Assembly: GCA_036172665.1 (NCBI GenBank)
Contig: CM069873.1
Coordinates: 45,540,001-45,604,000 of the forward strand
Source: Prosopocoilus inquinatus
Lineage: Eukaryota > Arthropoda > Insecta > Coleoptera > Lucanidae
DNA length: 64,000 nt
Reading direction: 5' to 3'
Position numbers and translations under genes: made by a program. The notes under the pieces were generated by a model, which saw only the letters and a list, made by a program, of their open reading frames with translations, had not been told where the DNA came from and did not search any database. Below are positions 52,532 to 64,000 of the stretch, piece by piece; positions within the stretch are counted from its first letter, which is position 1, and each line of letters starts with the position of its first letter.

Positions 52532-55500
52532 CGAAACAACACGCATTAGCGTTGTTCCTGTGATGTATCTAATCGATCCTTGCTCATCTATCATGTTATT
52601 TGACGTTTGGATGGACTCTAGTAACTCTGATTTGAGATACGAAGTTTCTGGACGCAGCAGGAGCTGGAAATAGTTTTAAACGAAACAGCACGCATTAGCG
52701 TTGTTCCTGTGATGTATCTAATCGATCCTTACTTAGCTACTATGTTATTTCACGTTTCGATGGACTCCAATAACTCTGATGTGAGATACAAAGTTTTCGG
52801 ACGCAGCAGAAGCTGGAAATAGTTTTGAACGAAACAACACGTATCAGCGTTGTTCCTGTGATGTATCTAATCGATCCTTACTTAGCTACTATGTTATTTG
52901 ACGTTTCGATGGACTCCAATAACTCTGATGTGAGATACAAAGTTTTCGGACGCAGCAGAAGCTGGAAATAGTTTTAAACGAAACAACACGCATTAGGGTT
53001 GTTCCTGTGATGTATCTAATCGATCCTTACTCATCTATCATTTTATTTGACGTTTGGATGGACTCCAGTAACTCTGATGTGAGATACAAAGTTTTCGAAC
53101 GCAGCAGAAGCTGGAGATAGTTTCAAACGAAACAACACGCATTAGCGTTGTTCCTGTGATGTATCTAATCGATCCTTACTCATCTATCATGTTATTTGGC
53201 GTTTCGATGGACTCCAGTAACTCTAATGTGAGATACAAAGTTTTCGGACGCAGCAGAAGCTGGAAATAGTTTTGAACGAAACAACACGTATTAGCGTTGT
53301 TCCTGTGATGTATCTAATCGATCCTTAGTTAGCTACTATGTTATTTGACGTTTCGATGGACTCCAATAACTCTAATGTGAGATACGAAATTTTCGGACGC
53401 AGCAGAAGCTGGAAATAGTTTTAAACGAAACAACACGTATTAGCGTTGTTCCTGTGATGTATCTAATCGATCCTTACACATCTATCATGTTATTTGACGT
53501 TTCGATGGACTCTAGTAACTCTAATGTGAGATACGAAATTTTCGGACGCAGCAGAAGCTGGAAATAGTTTTAAACGAAACAACACGCATTAGCGTTGTTC
53601 CTGTGATGTATCTAATCGATCCTTACTCATCTATCATGTTATTTGACGTTTGGATGGACTCCAGTAACTCTGATGTGAGATACAAAGTTCTCGGTCGCAG
53701 CAGAAGCTGGAAATAATTTTGAACGAAACAACACGTATTAGCGTTGTTCCTGTGATGTATCTAATCGATCCTTACTTATCTACTATGTTATTTGACGTTT
53801 CGATGGACTCTAGTAACTCTGATGTGAGATACGAAGTTTTTGGACGCAGCAGAAGCTGGAAATAGTTTTAAACGAAACAACACGCATTAGCGTTGTTCCT
53901 GTGATGTATCTAATCGATCCTTGCTCATCTATCATGTTATTTGACGTTTGGATGGACTCTAGTAACTCTGATGTGAGATACGAAGTTTTTGGACGCAGCA
54001 GGAGCTGGAAATAGTTTTAAACGAAACAGCACGCATTAGCGTTGTTCCTGTGATGTATCTAATCGATCCTTACTTAGCTACTATGTTATTTCACGTTTCG
54101 ATGGACTCCAATAACTCTGATGTGAGATACAAAGTTTTCGGACGCAGCAGAAGCTGGAAATAGTTTTGAACGAAACAACACGTATCAGCGTTGTTCCTGT
54201 GATGTATCTAATCGATCCTTACTTAGCTACTATGTTATTTGACGTTTCGATGGACTCCAATAACTCTGATGTGAGATACAAAGTTTTCGGACGCAGCAGA
54301 AGCTGGAAATAGTTTTAAACGAAACAACACGCATTAGGGTTGTTCCTGTGATGTATCTAATCGATCCTTACTCATCTATCATTTTATTTGACGTTTGGAT
54401 GGACTCCAGTAACTCTGATGTGAGATACAAAGTTTTCGAACGCAGCAGAAGCTGGAGATAGTTTCAAACGAAACAACACGCATTAGCGTTGTTCCTGTGA
54501 TGTATCTAATCGATCCTTACTCATCTATCATGTTATTTGGCGTTTCGATGGACTCCAGTAACTCTAATGTGAGATACAAAGTTTTCGGACGCAGCAGAAG
54601 CTGGAAATAGTTTTGAACGAAACAACACGTATTAGCGTTGTTCCTGTGATGTATCTAATCGATCCTTAGTTAGCTACTATGTTATTTGACGTTTCGATGG
54701 ACTCCAATAACTCTAATGTGAGATACGAAATTTTCGGACGCAGCAGAAGCTGGAAATAGTTTTAAACGAAACAACACGTATTAGCGTTGTTCCTGTGATG
54801 TATCTAATCGATCCTTACACATCTATCATGTTATTTGACGTTTCGATTTACTCTAGTAACTCTAATGTGAGATACGAAATTTTCGGACGCAGCAGAAGCT
54901 GGAAATAGTTTTAAACGAAACAACACGCATTAGCGTTGTTCCTGTGATGTATCTAATCGATCCTTACTCATCTATCATGTTATTTGACGTTTGGATGGAC
55001 TCCAGTAACTCTGATGTGAGATACAAAGTTCTCGGTCGCAGCAGAAGCTGGAAATAATTTTGAACGAAACAACACGTATTAGCGTTGTTCCTGTGATGTA
55101 TCTAATCGATCCTTACTTATCTACTATGTTATTTGACGTTTCGATGGACTCTAGTAACTCTGATGTGAGATACGAAGTTTTTGGACGCAGCAGAAGCTGG
55201 AAATAGTTTTAAACGAAACAACACGCATTAGCGTTGTTCCTGTGATGTATCTAATCGATCCTTGCTCATCTATCATGTTATTTGACGTTTGGATGGACTC
55301 TAGTAACTCTGATGTGAGATACGAAGTTTTTGGACGCAGCAGGAGCTGGAAATAGTTTTAAACGAAACAGCACGCATTAGCGTTGTTCCTGTGATGTATC
55401 TAATCGATCCTTACTTAGCTACTATGTTATTTCACGTTTCGATGGACTCCAATAACTCTGATGTGAGATACAAAGTTTTCGGACGCAGCAGAAGCTGGAA

Positions 55501-57448
55501 ATAGTTTTGAACGAAACAACACGTATCAGCGTTGTTCCTGTGATGTATCTAATCGATCCTTACTTAGCTACTATGTTATTTGACGTTTCGATGGACTCCA
55601 ATAACTCTGATGTGAGATACAAAGTTTTCGGACGCAGCAGAAGCTGGAAATAGTTTTAAACGAAACAACACGCATTAGGGTTGTTCCTGTGATGTATCTA
55701 ATCGATCCTTACTCATCTATCATTTTATTTGACGTTTGGATGGACTCCAGTAACTCTGATGTGAGATACAAAGTTTTCGAACGCAGCAGAAGCTGGAGAT
55801 AGTTTCAAACGAAACAACACGCATTAGCGTTGTTCCTGTGATGTATCTAATCGATCCTTACTCATCTATCATGTTATTTGGCGTTTCGATGGACTCCAGT
55901 AACTCTAATGTGAGATACAAAGTTTTCGGACGCAGCAGAAGCTGGAAATAGTTTTGAACGAAACAACACGTATTAGCGTTGTTCCTGTGATGTATCTAAT
56001 CGATCCTTAGTTAGCTACTATGTTATTTGACGTTTCGATGGACTCCAATAACTCTAATGTGAGATACGAAATTTTCGGACGCAGCAGAAGCTGGAAATAG
56101 TTTTAAACGAAACAACACGTATTAGCGTTGTTCCTGTGATGTATCTAATCGATCCTTACTCATCTATCATGTTATTTGGCGTTTCGATGGACTCCAGTAA
56201 CTCTGACGTGAGATACAAAGTTTTCGGACGCAGCAGAAGCTGGAAATAGTTTTAAACGAAACAACACGCATTAGCGTTGTTCCTGTGATGTATCTAATCG
56301 ATCCTTACTCATCTATCATGTTATTTGACGTTTGGATGGACTCCAGTAACTCTGATGTGAGATACAAAGTTCTCGGTCGCAGCAGAAGCTGGAAATAATT
56401 TTGAACGAAACAACACGTATTAGCGTTGTTCCTGTGATGTATCTAATCGATCCTTACTTATCTACTATGTTATTTGACGTTTCGATGGACTCTAGTAACT
56501 CTGATGTGAGATACGAAGTTTTTGGACGCAGCAGAAGCTGGAAATAGTTTTAAACGAAACAACACGCATTAGCGTTGTTCCTGTGATGTATCTAATCGAT
56601 CCTTGCTCATCTATCATGTTATTTGACGTTTGGATGGACTCTAGTAACTCTGATGTGAGATACGAAGTTTTTGGACGCAGCAGGAGCTGGAAATAGTTTT
56701 AAACGAAACAGCACGCATTAGCGTTGTTCCTGTGATGTATCTAATCGATCCTTACTTAGCTACTATGTTATTTCACGTTTCGATGGACTCCAATAACTCT
56801 GATGTGAGATACAAAGTTTTCGGACGCAGCAGAAGCTGGAAATAGTTTTGAACGAAACAACACGTATCAGCGTTGTTCCTGTGATGTATCTAATCGATCC
56901 TTACTTAGCTACTATGTTATTTGACGTTTCGATGGACTCCAATAACTCTGATGTGAGATACAAAGTTTTCGGACGCAGCAGAAGCTGGAAATAGTTTTAA
57001 ACGAAACAACACGCATTAGGGTTGTTCCTGTGATGTATCTAATCGATCCTTACTCATCTATCATTTTATTTGACGTTTGGATGGACTCCAGTAACTCTGA
57101 TGTGAGATACAAAGTTTTCGAACGCAGCAGAAGCTGGAGATAGTTTCAAACGAAACAACACGCATTAGCGTTGTTCCTGTGATGTATCTAATCGATCCTT
57201 ACTCATCTATCATGTTATTTGGCGTTTCGATGGACTCCAGTAACTCTAATGTGAGATACAAAGTTTTCGGACGCAGCAGAAGCTGGAAATAGTTTTGAAC
57301 GAAACAACACGTATTAGCGTTGTTCCTGTGATGTATCTAATCGATCCTTAGTTAGCTACTATGTTATTTGACGTTTCGATGGACTCCAATAACTCTAATG
57401 TGAGATACGAAATTTTCGGACGCAGCAGAAGCTGGAAATAGTTTTAAA
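52532..57448 (+). repeat. 9-unit higher-order repeat, 1,341 bp, about 3.7 copies
   Basis: The order F-G-H-I-A-B-C-D-E repeats with an exact 1,341-bp (9 x 149) step. TTGCTCATC falls at 52,580, 53,921, 55,262 and 56,603, and GTATCAG at 52,841, 54,182, 55,523 and 56,864. Full copies are 52,532-53,872, 53,873-55,213 and 55,214-56,554; a fourth holds F-G-H-I-A-B. Copies differ by very few bases, for example GATTTACTC near 54,845 and TTTCTGG near 52,648. In the third copy the C position is taken by a GACGTGAG unit. This is the most regular higher-order structure in the window and probably the youngest. Confidence 0.9.
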
Positions 57449-60400
57449 CGAAACAACACGTATTAGCGTTGTTCCTGTGATGTATCTAATCGATCCTTAC
57501 TCATCTATCATGTTATTTGGCGTTTCGATGGACTCCAGTAACTCTGACGTGAGATACAAAGTTTTCGGACGCAGCAGAAGCTGGAAATAGTTTTAAACGA
57601 AACAACACGCATTAGCGTTGTTCCTGTGATGTATCTAATCGATCCTTACTCATCTATCATGTTATTTGACGTTTCGATGGACTCTAGTAACTCTGATGTG
57701 AGATACGAAGTTTTTGGACGCAGCAGGAGCTGGAAATAGTTTTAAACGAAACAACACGTATTAGCGTTGTTCCTGTGATGTATCTAATCGATCCTTACTT
57801 AGCTACAATGTTATTTGACGTTTCGATGGACTCCAGTAACTCTAATGTGAGATACGAAATTTTCGGACGCAGCAGAAGCTGGAAATAGTTTTAAACGAAA
57901 CAACACGTATTAGCGTTGTTCCTGTGATGTATCTAATCGATCCTTACTCATCTATCATGTTATTTGACGTTTGGATGGACTCCAGTAACTCTGATGTGAG
58001 ATACAAAGTTTTCGAACGCAGCAGAAGCTGGAGATAGTTTCAAACGAAACAACACGCATTAGCGTTGTTCCTGTGATGTATCTAATCGATCCTTACTCAT
58101 CTATCATGTTATTTGGCGTTTCGATGGACTCCAGTAACTCTGATGTGAGATACAAAGTTTTCGGACGCAGCAGAAGCTGGAAATAGTTTTGAACGAAACA
58201 ACACGTATTAGCGTTGTTCCTGTGATGTATCTAATCGATCCTTAGTTAGCTACTATGTTATTTGACGTTTCGATGGACTCCAATAACTCTAATGTGAGAT
58301 ACGAAATTTTCGGACGCAGCAGAAGCTGGAAATAGTTTTAAACGAAACAACACGTATTAGCGTTGTTCCTGTGATGTATCTAATCGATCCTTACACATCT
58401 ATCATGTTATTTGACGTTTCGATGGACTCTAGTAACTCTAATGTGAGATACGAAATTTTCGGACGCAGCAGAAGCTGGAAATAGTTTTAAACGAAACAAC
58501 ACGCATTAGCGTTGTTCCTGTGATGTATCTAATCGATCCTTACTCATCTATCATGTTATTTGACGTTTGGATGGACTCCAGTAACTCTGATGTGAGATAC
58601 AAAGTTCTCGGTCGCAGCAGAAGCTGGAAATAATTTTGAACGAAACAACACGTATTAGCGTTGTTCCTGTGATGTATCTTATCGATCCTTACTTATCTAC
58701 TATGTTATTTGACGTTTCGATGGACTCTAGTAACTCTGATGTGAGATACGAAGTTTTTGGACGCAGCAGAAGCTGGAAATAGTTTTAAACGAAACAACAC
58801 GCATTAGCGTTGTTCCTGTGATGTATCTAATCGATCCTTGTTCATCTATCATGTTATTTGACGTTTGGATGGACTCTAGTAACTCTGATGTGAGATACGA
58901 AGTTTTTGGACGCAGCAGGAGCTGGAAATAGTTTTAAACGAAACAGCACGCATTAGCGTTGTTCCTGTGATGTATCTAATCGATCCTTACTTAGCTACTA
59001 TGTTATTTCACGTTTCGATGGACTCCAGTAACTCTAATGTGAGATACGAAATTTTCGGACGCAGCAGAAGCTGGAAATAGTTTTAAACGAAACAACACGC
59101 ACTAGCGTTGTTCCTGTGATGTATCTAATCGATCCTTACTCATCTATCATGTTATTTGGCGTTTCGATGGGCTCCAGTAACTTTGATGTGAGATACGAAG
59201 TTCTCGGACGCAGCTGAAGCTGGAAATAGTTTTAAATGAAACAACACGTACTAGCGTTGTTCCTGTGATGTATCTAATCGATCCTTACTCATCTATCATG
59301 TTATTTGACGTTTGGATGGACTCCAGTAACTCTGATGTGAGATACGAAGTTTTTGGACGCAGCAGGAGCTGGAAATAGTTTTAAACGAAACAACACGTAT
59401 TAGCGTTGTTCCTGTGATGTATCTAATCGATCCTTACTTAGCTACAATGTTATTTGACGTTTCGATGGACTCCAGTAACTCTAATGTGAGATACGAAATT
59501 TTCGGACGCAGCAGAAGCTGGAAATAGTTTTAAATGAAACAACACGTATTAGCGTTGTTCCTGTGATGTATCTAATCGATCCTTACTCATCTATCATGTT
59601 ATTTGACGTTTGGATGGACTCCAGTAACTCTGATGTGAAATACAAAGTTTTCGAACGCAGCAGAAGCTGGAGATAGTTTCAAACGAAACAACACGCATTA
59701 GCGTTGTTCCTGTGATGTATCTAATCGATCCTTACTCATCTATCATGTTATTTGGCGTTTCGATGGACTCCAGTAACTCTGATGTGAGATACAAAATTTT
59801 CGGACGCAGCAGAAGCTGGAAATAGTTTTGAACGAAACAACACGTATTAGCGTTGTTCCTGTGATGTATCTAATCGATCCTTACTTAGCTACTATGTTAT
59901 TTGACGTTTCGATGGACTTCAATAACTCTAATGTGAGATACGAAATTTTCGGACGCAGCAGAAGCTGGAAATAGTTTTAAACGAAACAACACGTATTAGC
60001 GTTGTTCCTGTGATGTATCTAATCGATCCTTACACATCTATCATGTTATTTGACGTTTCGATGGACTCTAGTAACTCTAATGTGAGATACGAAATTTTCG
60101 GACGCAGCAGAAGCTGGAAATAGTTTTAAACGAAACAACACGCATTAGCGTTGTTCCTGTGATGTATCTAATCGATCCTTACTCATCTATCATGTTATTT
60201 GACGTTTGGATGGACTCCAGTAACTCTGATGTGAGATACAAAGTTCTCGGTCGCAGCAGAAGCTGGAAATAATTTTGAACGAAACAACACGTATTAGCGT
60301 TGTTCCTGTGATGTATCTAATCGATCCTTACTCATCTATCATGTTATTTGGCGTTTCGATGGGCTCCAGTAACTTTGATGTGAGATACGAAGTTCTCGGA

Positions 60401-63262
60401 CGCAGCAGAAGCTGGAAATAGTTTTAAACGAAACAACACGCATTAGCGTTGTTCCTGTGATGTATCTAATCGATCCTTACTCATCTATCATGTTATTTGA
60501 CGTTTCGATGGACTCTAGTAACTCTGATGTGATATACGAAGTTTTTGGACGCAGCAGGAGCTGGAAATAGTTTTAAACGAAACAACACGTATTAACGTTG
60601 TTCGTGTGATGTATCTAATCGATCCTTATTTATCTATCATGTTATTTGACGTTTGGATAGACTCCAGTAACTCTGATGTGAGATACAAAGTTTTCGGACG
60701 CAGCAGAAGCTGGAGATAGTTTTAAACGAAACAACACGCATTAGCGTTGTTCCTGTGATGTATCTAATCGATCCTTACTCATCTATCATGTTATTTGGCG
60801 TTTCGATGGACTCCAGTAACTCTGACGTGAGATACAAAGTTTTCGGACGCAGCAGAAGCTGGAAATAGTTTTGAACGAAACAACACGTATTAGCGTTGTT
60901 CCTGTGATGTATCTAATCGATCCTTACTTAGCTACTATGTTATTTGACGTTTCGATGGACTCCAATAACTCTGATGTGAGATACAAAGTTTTCGGACGCA
61001 GCAGAAGCTGGAAATAGTTTTAAACGAAACAACACGCATTTGGGTTGTTCCTGTGATGTATCTAATCGATCCTTACACATCTATCATTTTATTTGACGTT
61101 TGGATGGACTCCAGTAACTCTGATGTGAGATACAAAGTTTACGGACGCAGCAGAGGCTGGAAATAGATTTAAACGAAACAACACGCATTACCGTTGTTCC
61201 TGTGATGTATCTAATCGATCCTTACTCATCTATCATGTTATTTGACGTTTCGATGAACTCCAGTAACTCTAATGTGAGATACGAAATTCTCGGACGCAGC
61301 AGAAGCTGGAAATAGTTTTAAACGAAACAACAAGTATTAGCGTTGTTCCTGTGATGTATCTAATCGATCCTTACTCATCATCATGTTATTTGACGTTTGG
61401 ATGGACTCCAGTAACTCTCATGTGAGATACAAAGTTCTCGGACGCAGCAGAAGCTGGAAATAGTTTTGAACGAAACAACACGTATTAACGTTGTTCCTGT
61501 GAGGTATCTAATCGATCCTTACTCATCTATCATGTTATTTGACGTTTGGATGGACTCCAGTAACTCTGATGTGAGATACAAAGTTTTCGGACGCAGCAGA
61601 AGCTGGAGATAGTTTTAAACGAAACAACACGCATTAGCGTTGTTCCTGTGATGTATCTAATCGATCCTTACTCATCTATCATCTTATTTGACGTTTCGAT
61701 GGACTCCAGCAACTCTGATGTGAGATACAAAGTTTTCGGACGCAGCAGAAGCTGGAAATAGTTTTGAACGAAACAACACGTATTAGCGTTGTTCGTGTGA
61801 TGTATCTAATCGATCCTTACTTAGCTACTATGTTATTTGACGTTTCGATGGGCTCCAGTAACTCTAATGTGAGATACGAAATTCTCGGACGCAGCAGAAG
61901 CTGGAAATAGTTTTAAACGAAACAACACGCATTAGCGTTGTTCCTGTGATGAATGTAATCGATCCTTACTCATCTATCATGTTATTTGACGTTTGGATGG
62001 GCTCCAGTAACTCTGAAGTGAGATACGAAGTTCTCGGACGCAGCTGTAGCTGAAAATAGTTTTAAACGAAACAACACGCATTAGCGTTGTTCCTGTGATG
62101 TATCTAATCGATCCTTACTCATCTATCATGTTATTTGGCGTTTCGATGGACTCCAGTAACTTTGATGTAAGATACGAAGTTCTCGGACGCAGCTGAAGCT
62201 AGAAATAGTTTTAAACGAAACAACACGCATTAGCGTTGTTCCTGTGCTGTGTCTAATCAATCCTTACTCATCTATCATGTTATTTGGCGTTTCGATGGAA
62301 TCGAGTAACTTTGATGTGAGATACGAAGTTCTCGGACGCAGCTGAAGCTAGAAATAGTTTTAAACGAAACAACACGCACTAGCGTTGTTCCTGTGATGAA
62401 TGTAATCGATCTTTACTCATCTATCATGTTATTTGACGTTTGGATGGGCTCCAGTAACTCTGAAGTGAGATACGAAGTTCTCGGACGCAGCTGAAGCTGG
62501 AAATAGTTTTAAACGAAACAACACGCATTAGCGTTGTTCCTGTGATGAATGTAATCGATCCTTACTCATCTATCATGTTATTTGACGTTTGGATGGGCTC
62601 CAGTAACTCTGAAGTGAGATACGAAGTTCTTGGACGCAGCTGAAGCTAGAAATAGTTTTAAACGAAACAACACGCATTAGCGTTGTTCCTGTGATGAATG
62701 TAATCGATCCTTACTCATCTATCATGTTATTTGACGTTTCGATGGACTCTAGTAACTCTGATGTAAGATACGAAGTTCTCGGACGCAGCAGAAGCGGGAA
62801 ATAGTTTTGAACGAAAGAACACGTATTAGCGTTGTTCCTGTGATGTATCTCATCGATCCTTACTTAGCTACTATGTTATTTGACGTTTCGATGGGCTCCA
62901 GTAACTCTAATGTGAGATACGAAATTTTCGGACGCAGCAGAAGCTGGAAATAATTTTAAACGAAACAACACGTATTAGCGTTGTTCCTGTGATGTATCTA
63001 ATCGATCCTTACTCATCTATCATGTTATTTGACGTTTCGATGGACTCTAGTAACTCTGATGTGAGATACGAAGTTTTTGGACGCAGCAGGAGCTGGAAAT
63101 AGTTTTAAACGAAACAGCACGCATTAGCGTTGTTCCTGTGATGTATCTAATCGATCCTTATTTATCTATCATGTTATTTGACGTTTCGATGGACTCTAGT
63201 AACTCTGATGTAAGATACGAAGTTTTTGGGCGCAGCAGGAGCTGGAAATAGTTTTAAACGAA
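56482..63262 (+). repeat. Duplicated segment T, copy 2 (about 6.8 kb)
   Basis: This is the second copy of 39,945-46,874, one unit shorter at about 60,655. It overlaps the fourth, partial copy of the 9-unit repeat, so the 9-unit expansion abuts or invades segment T here. It contains Q cassette copy 6 (GTGCTGTGTC at 62,244). Private changes include CCTTGTTCATC near 58,838, GGACTTCAATAAC near 59,927 and AGCAACTCTG near 61,709. It leaves the match at 63,263, where AAGCAACACG is replaced by AAACAACACG. Confidence 0.85.
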
Positions 63263-64000
63263 ACAACACGTATTAGCGTTGTTCCTGTGATGTATCTAAT
63301 CGATCCTTACTCATCTATCATGTTATTTGACGTTTGGATGGACTCCAGTAACTCTGATGTGAGATACAAAGTTTTCGAACGCAGCAGAAGCTGGAGATAG
63401 TTTCAAACGAAACAACACGCATTAGCGTTTTTCCTGTGATGTATCTAATCGATCCTTACTCATCTATCATGTTATTTGGCGTTTCGATGGACTCCAGTAA
63501 CTCTGATGTGAGATACAAAGTTTTCGGACGCAGCAGAAGCTGGAAATAGTTTTGAACGAAACAACACGTATTAGCGTTGTTCCTGTGATGTATCTAATCG
63601 ATCCTTAGTTAGCTACTATGTTATTTGACGTTTCGATGGACTCCAATAACTCTAATGTGAGATACGAAATTTTCGGACGCAGCAGAAGCTGGAAATAGTT
63701 TTAAACGAAACAACACGTATTAGCGTTGTTCCTGTGATGTATCTAATCGATCCTTACACATCTATCATGTTATTTGACGTTTCGATGGACTCTAGTAACT
63801 CTAATGTGAGATACGAAATTTTCGGACGCAGCAGAAGCTGGAAATAGTTTTAAACGAAACAACACGCATTAGCGTTGTTCCTGTGATGTATCTAATCGAT
63901 CCTTACTCATCTATCATGTTATTTGACGTTTGGATGGACTCCAGTAACTCTGATGTGAGATACAAAGTTCTCGGTCGCAGCAGAAGCTGGAAATAATTTT
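63263..64000 (+). repeat. Array continuing past the right edge (I-A-B-C-D units)
   Basis: About five units of types I, A, B, C and D, the same phrase seen in many other places. A private change is GCGTTTTTCC near 63,426. The last unit is cut at base 64,000 within AATAATTTT, so the array carries on beyond the window. Confidence 0.85.

Larger units (their letters stand above)
1..64000 (+). repeat. 149-bp tandem satellite array filling the window
   Basis: One unit of about 149 bp repeats head to tail without a break from the first base to the last, about 430 times. Successive CGAAACAACACG motifs begin at 102, 251, 398 and 547, giving spacings of 149, 147 and 149. Landmarks shared by nearly every unit, in order, are ACGAAACAACACG, GTTGTTCCTGTGATG, CTAATCGATCCTTA, ATGTTATTT, GATGGACTC, GTGAGATAC, GGACGCAGC and AGCTGGAAATAGTTTT. 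All units lie in the same orientation. I saw no unique sequence, transposon or inverted segment, and neither edge of the array lies in the window. A pure array of this size is typical of centromeric or pericentromeric heterochromatin in eukaryotes; that location is inferred. The family is not one I recognise. Confidence 0.98.

Noticed and set aside
1..64000. CRISPR array
   Set aside because: Period is constant at 149 bp and the whole unit is conserved; there are no short repeats separated by unrelated spacers.
1..64000. Transposon, tRNA, rRNA or other gene embedded in the array
   Set aside because: No stretch longer than a few tens of bases departs from the satellite unit on either strand, so there is no room for such an insertion.
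1..64000. Assembly artefact from repeat looping
   Set aside because: Not excluded, but copies of each block carry private base changes and whole-unit gains or losses at different places, which simple looping would not create. Read depth across the blocks would settle it.
1..64000. Named satellite family or species
   Set aside because: I do not recognise the unit; a search of satellite and genome databases with the consensus would be needed.

Overview
The whole 64 kb window is one uninterrupted satellite DNA array. A single unit of about 149 bp repeats head to tail in one orientation from base 1 to base 64,000, roughly 430 times. I see no unique flank, no inversion, no transposon insertion, no RNA gene and no credible protein gene. 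This points to a eukaryote and to a centromeric or other heterochromatic block, probably from a long-read assembly. I do not recognise the satellite family and cannot name the species. A hand count on a consensus unit gives about 40% G+C and 8 CpG per unit, against about 6 expected. CpG is therefore not depleted, which fits an animal with little methylation (many insects) better than a vertebrate or plant, but this is weak evidence.

The units are not all alike. Linked variant sites define recurring subtypes, named here by letter. A has TTTGGCG and AAAGTTTTCGG. B has TTAGTTAGCTAC and CAATAACTCTAATG. C has TTACACATC. D has CTCGGTCGC and AATAATTTTG. E has CTTATCTACTATG. F has CTTGCTCATC. G has TTATTTCACG and follows CAGCACG. 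H has CGTATCAG. I has CATTTTATTT or CGAACGC with GTTTCAAA. M has GGGCTCC with AACTTTG. A 'Q cassette' carries GTGCTGTGTC, GATGAATG and GAAGTG units.

The subtypes follow a set order, so there is a higher-order layer. The clearest case is a nine-unit repeat (F-G-H-I-A-B-C-D-E, 1,341 bp) with three full copies at 52,532-56,554 and a partial fourth. Other periods are 4 units (596 bp, about 4.05-5.63 kb), 15 units (2,232 bp, about 5.8-9.7 kb), 20 units (2,979 bp, about 10.0-15.9 kb), 31/30 units (4,617/4,468 bp, about 17.4-26.5 kb), 6 units (894 bp, about 28.3-29.5 kb) and 5 units (745 bp, about 36.7-38.2 kb).

Above that are long near-identical duplications: 1-3,911 with 24,274-28,189; 5,880-10,275 with 29,562-33,957; 13,514-17,023 with 33,919-37,428; and 39,945-46,874 with 56,482-63,262. 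Copies usually differ by a few point changes or by gain or loss of whole units, as expected from unequal exchange and gene conversion.

The only open reading frames of any length are five copies of a 93-codon stretch. They come from a unit that lost 2 bp (149 to 147 bp, divisible by three) and sit on duplicated segments; I treat them as chance. The most interesting sequence-level signal is a short dyad in many units (AACAAC/GTTGTT around ATTA), plus a smaller one (CAGC/GCTG). Block boundaries were found by eye and may be off by tens of bases, or up to one unit where flanking units are alike.
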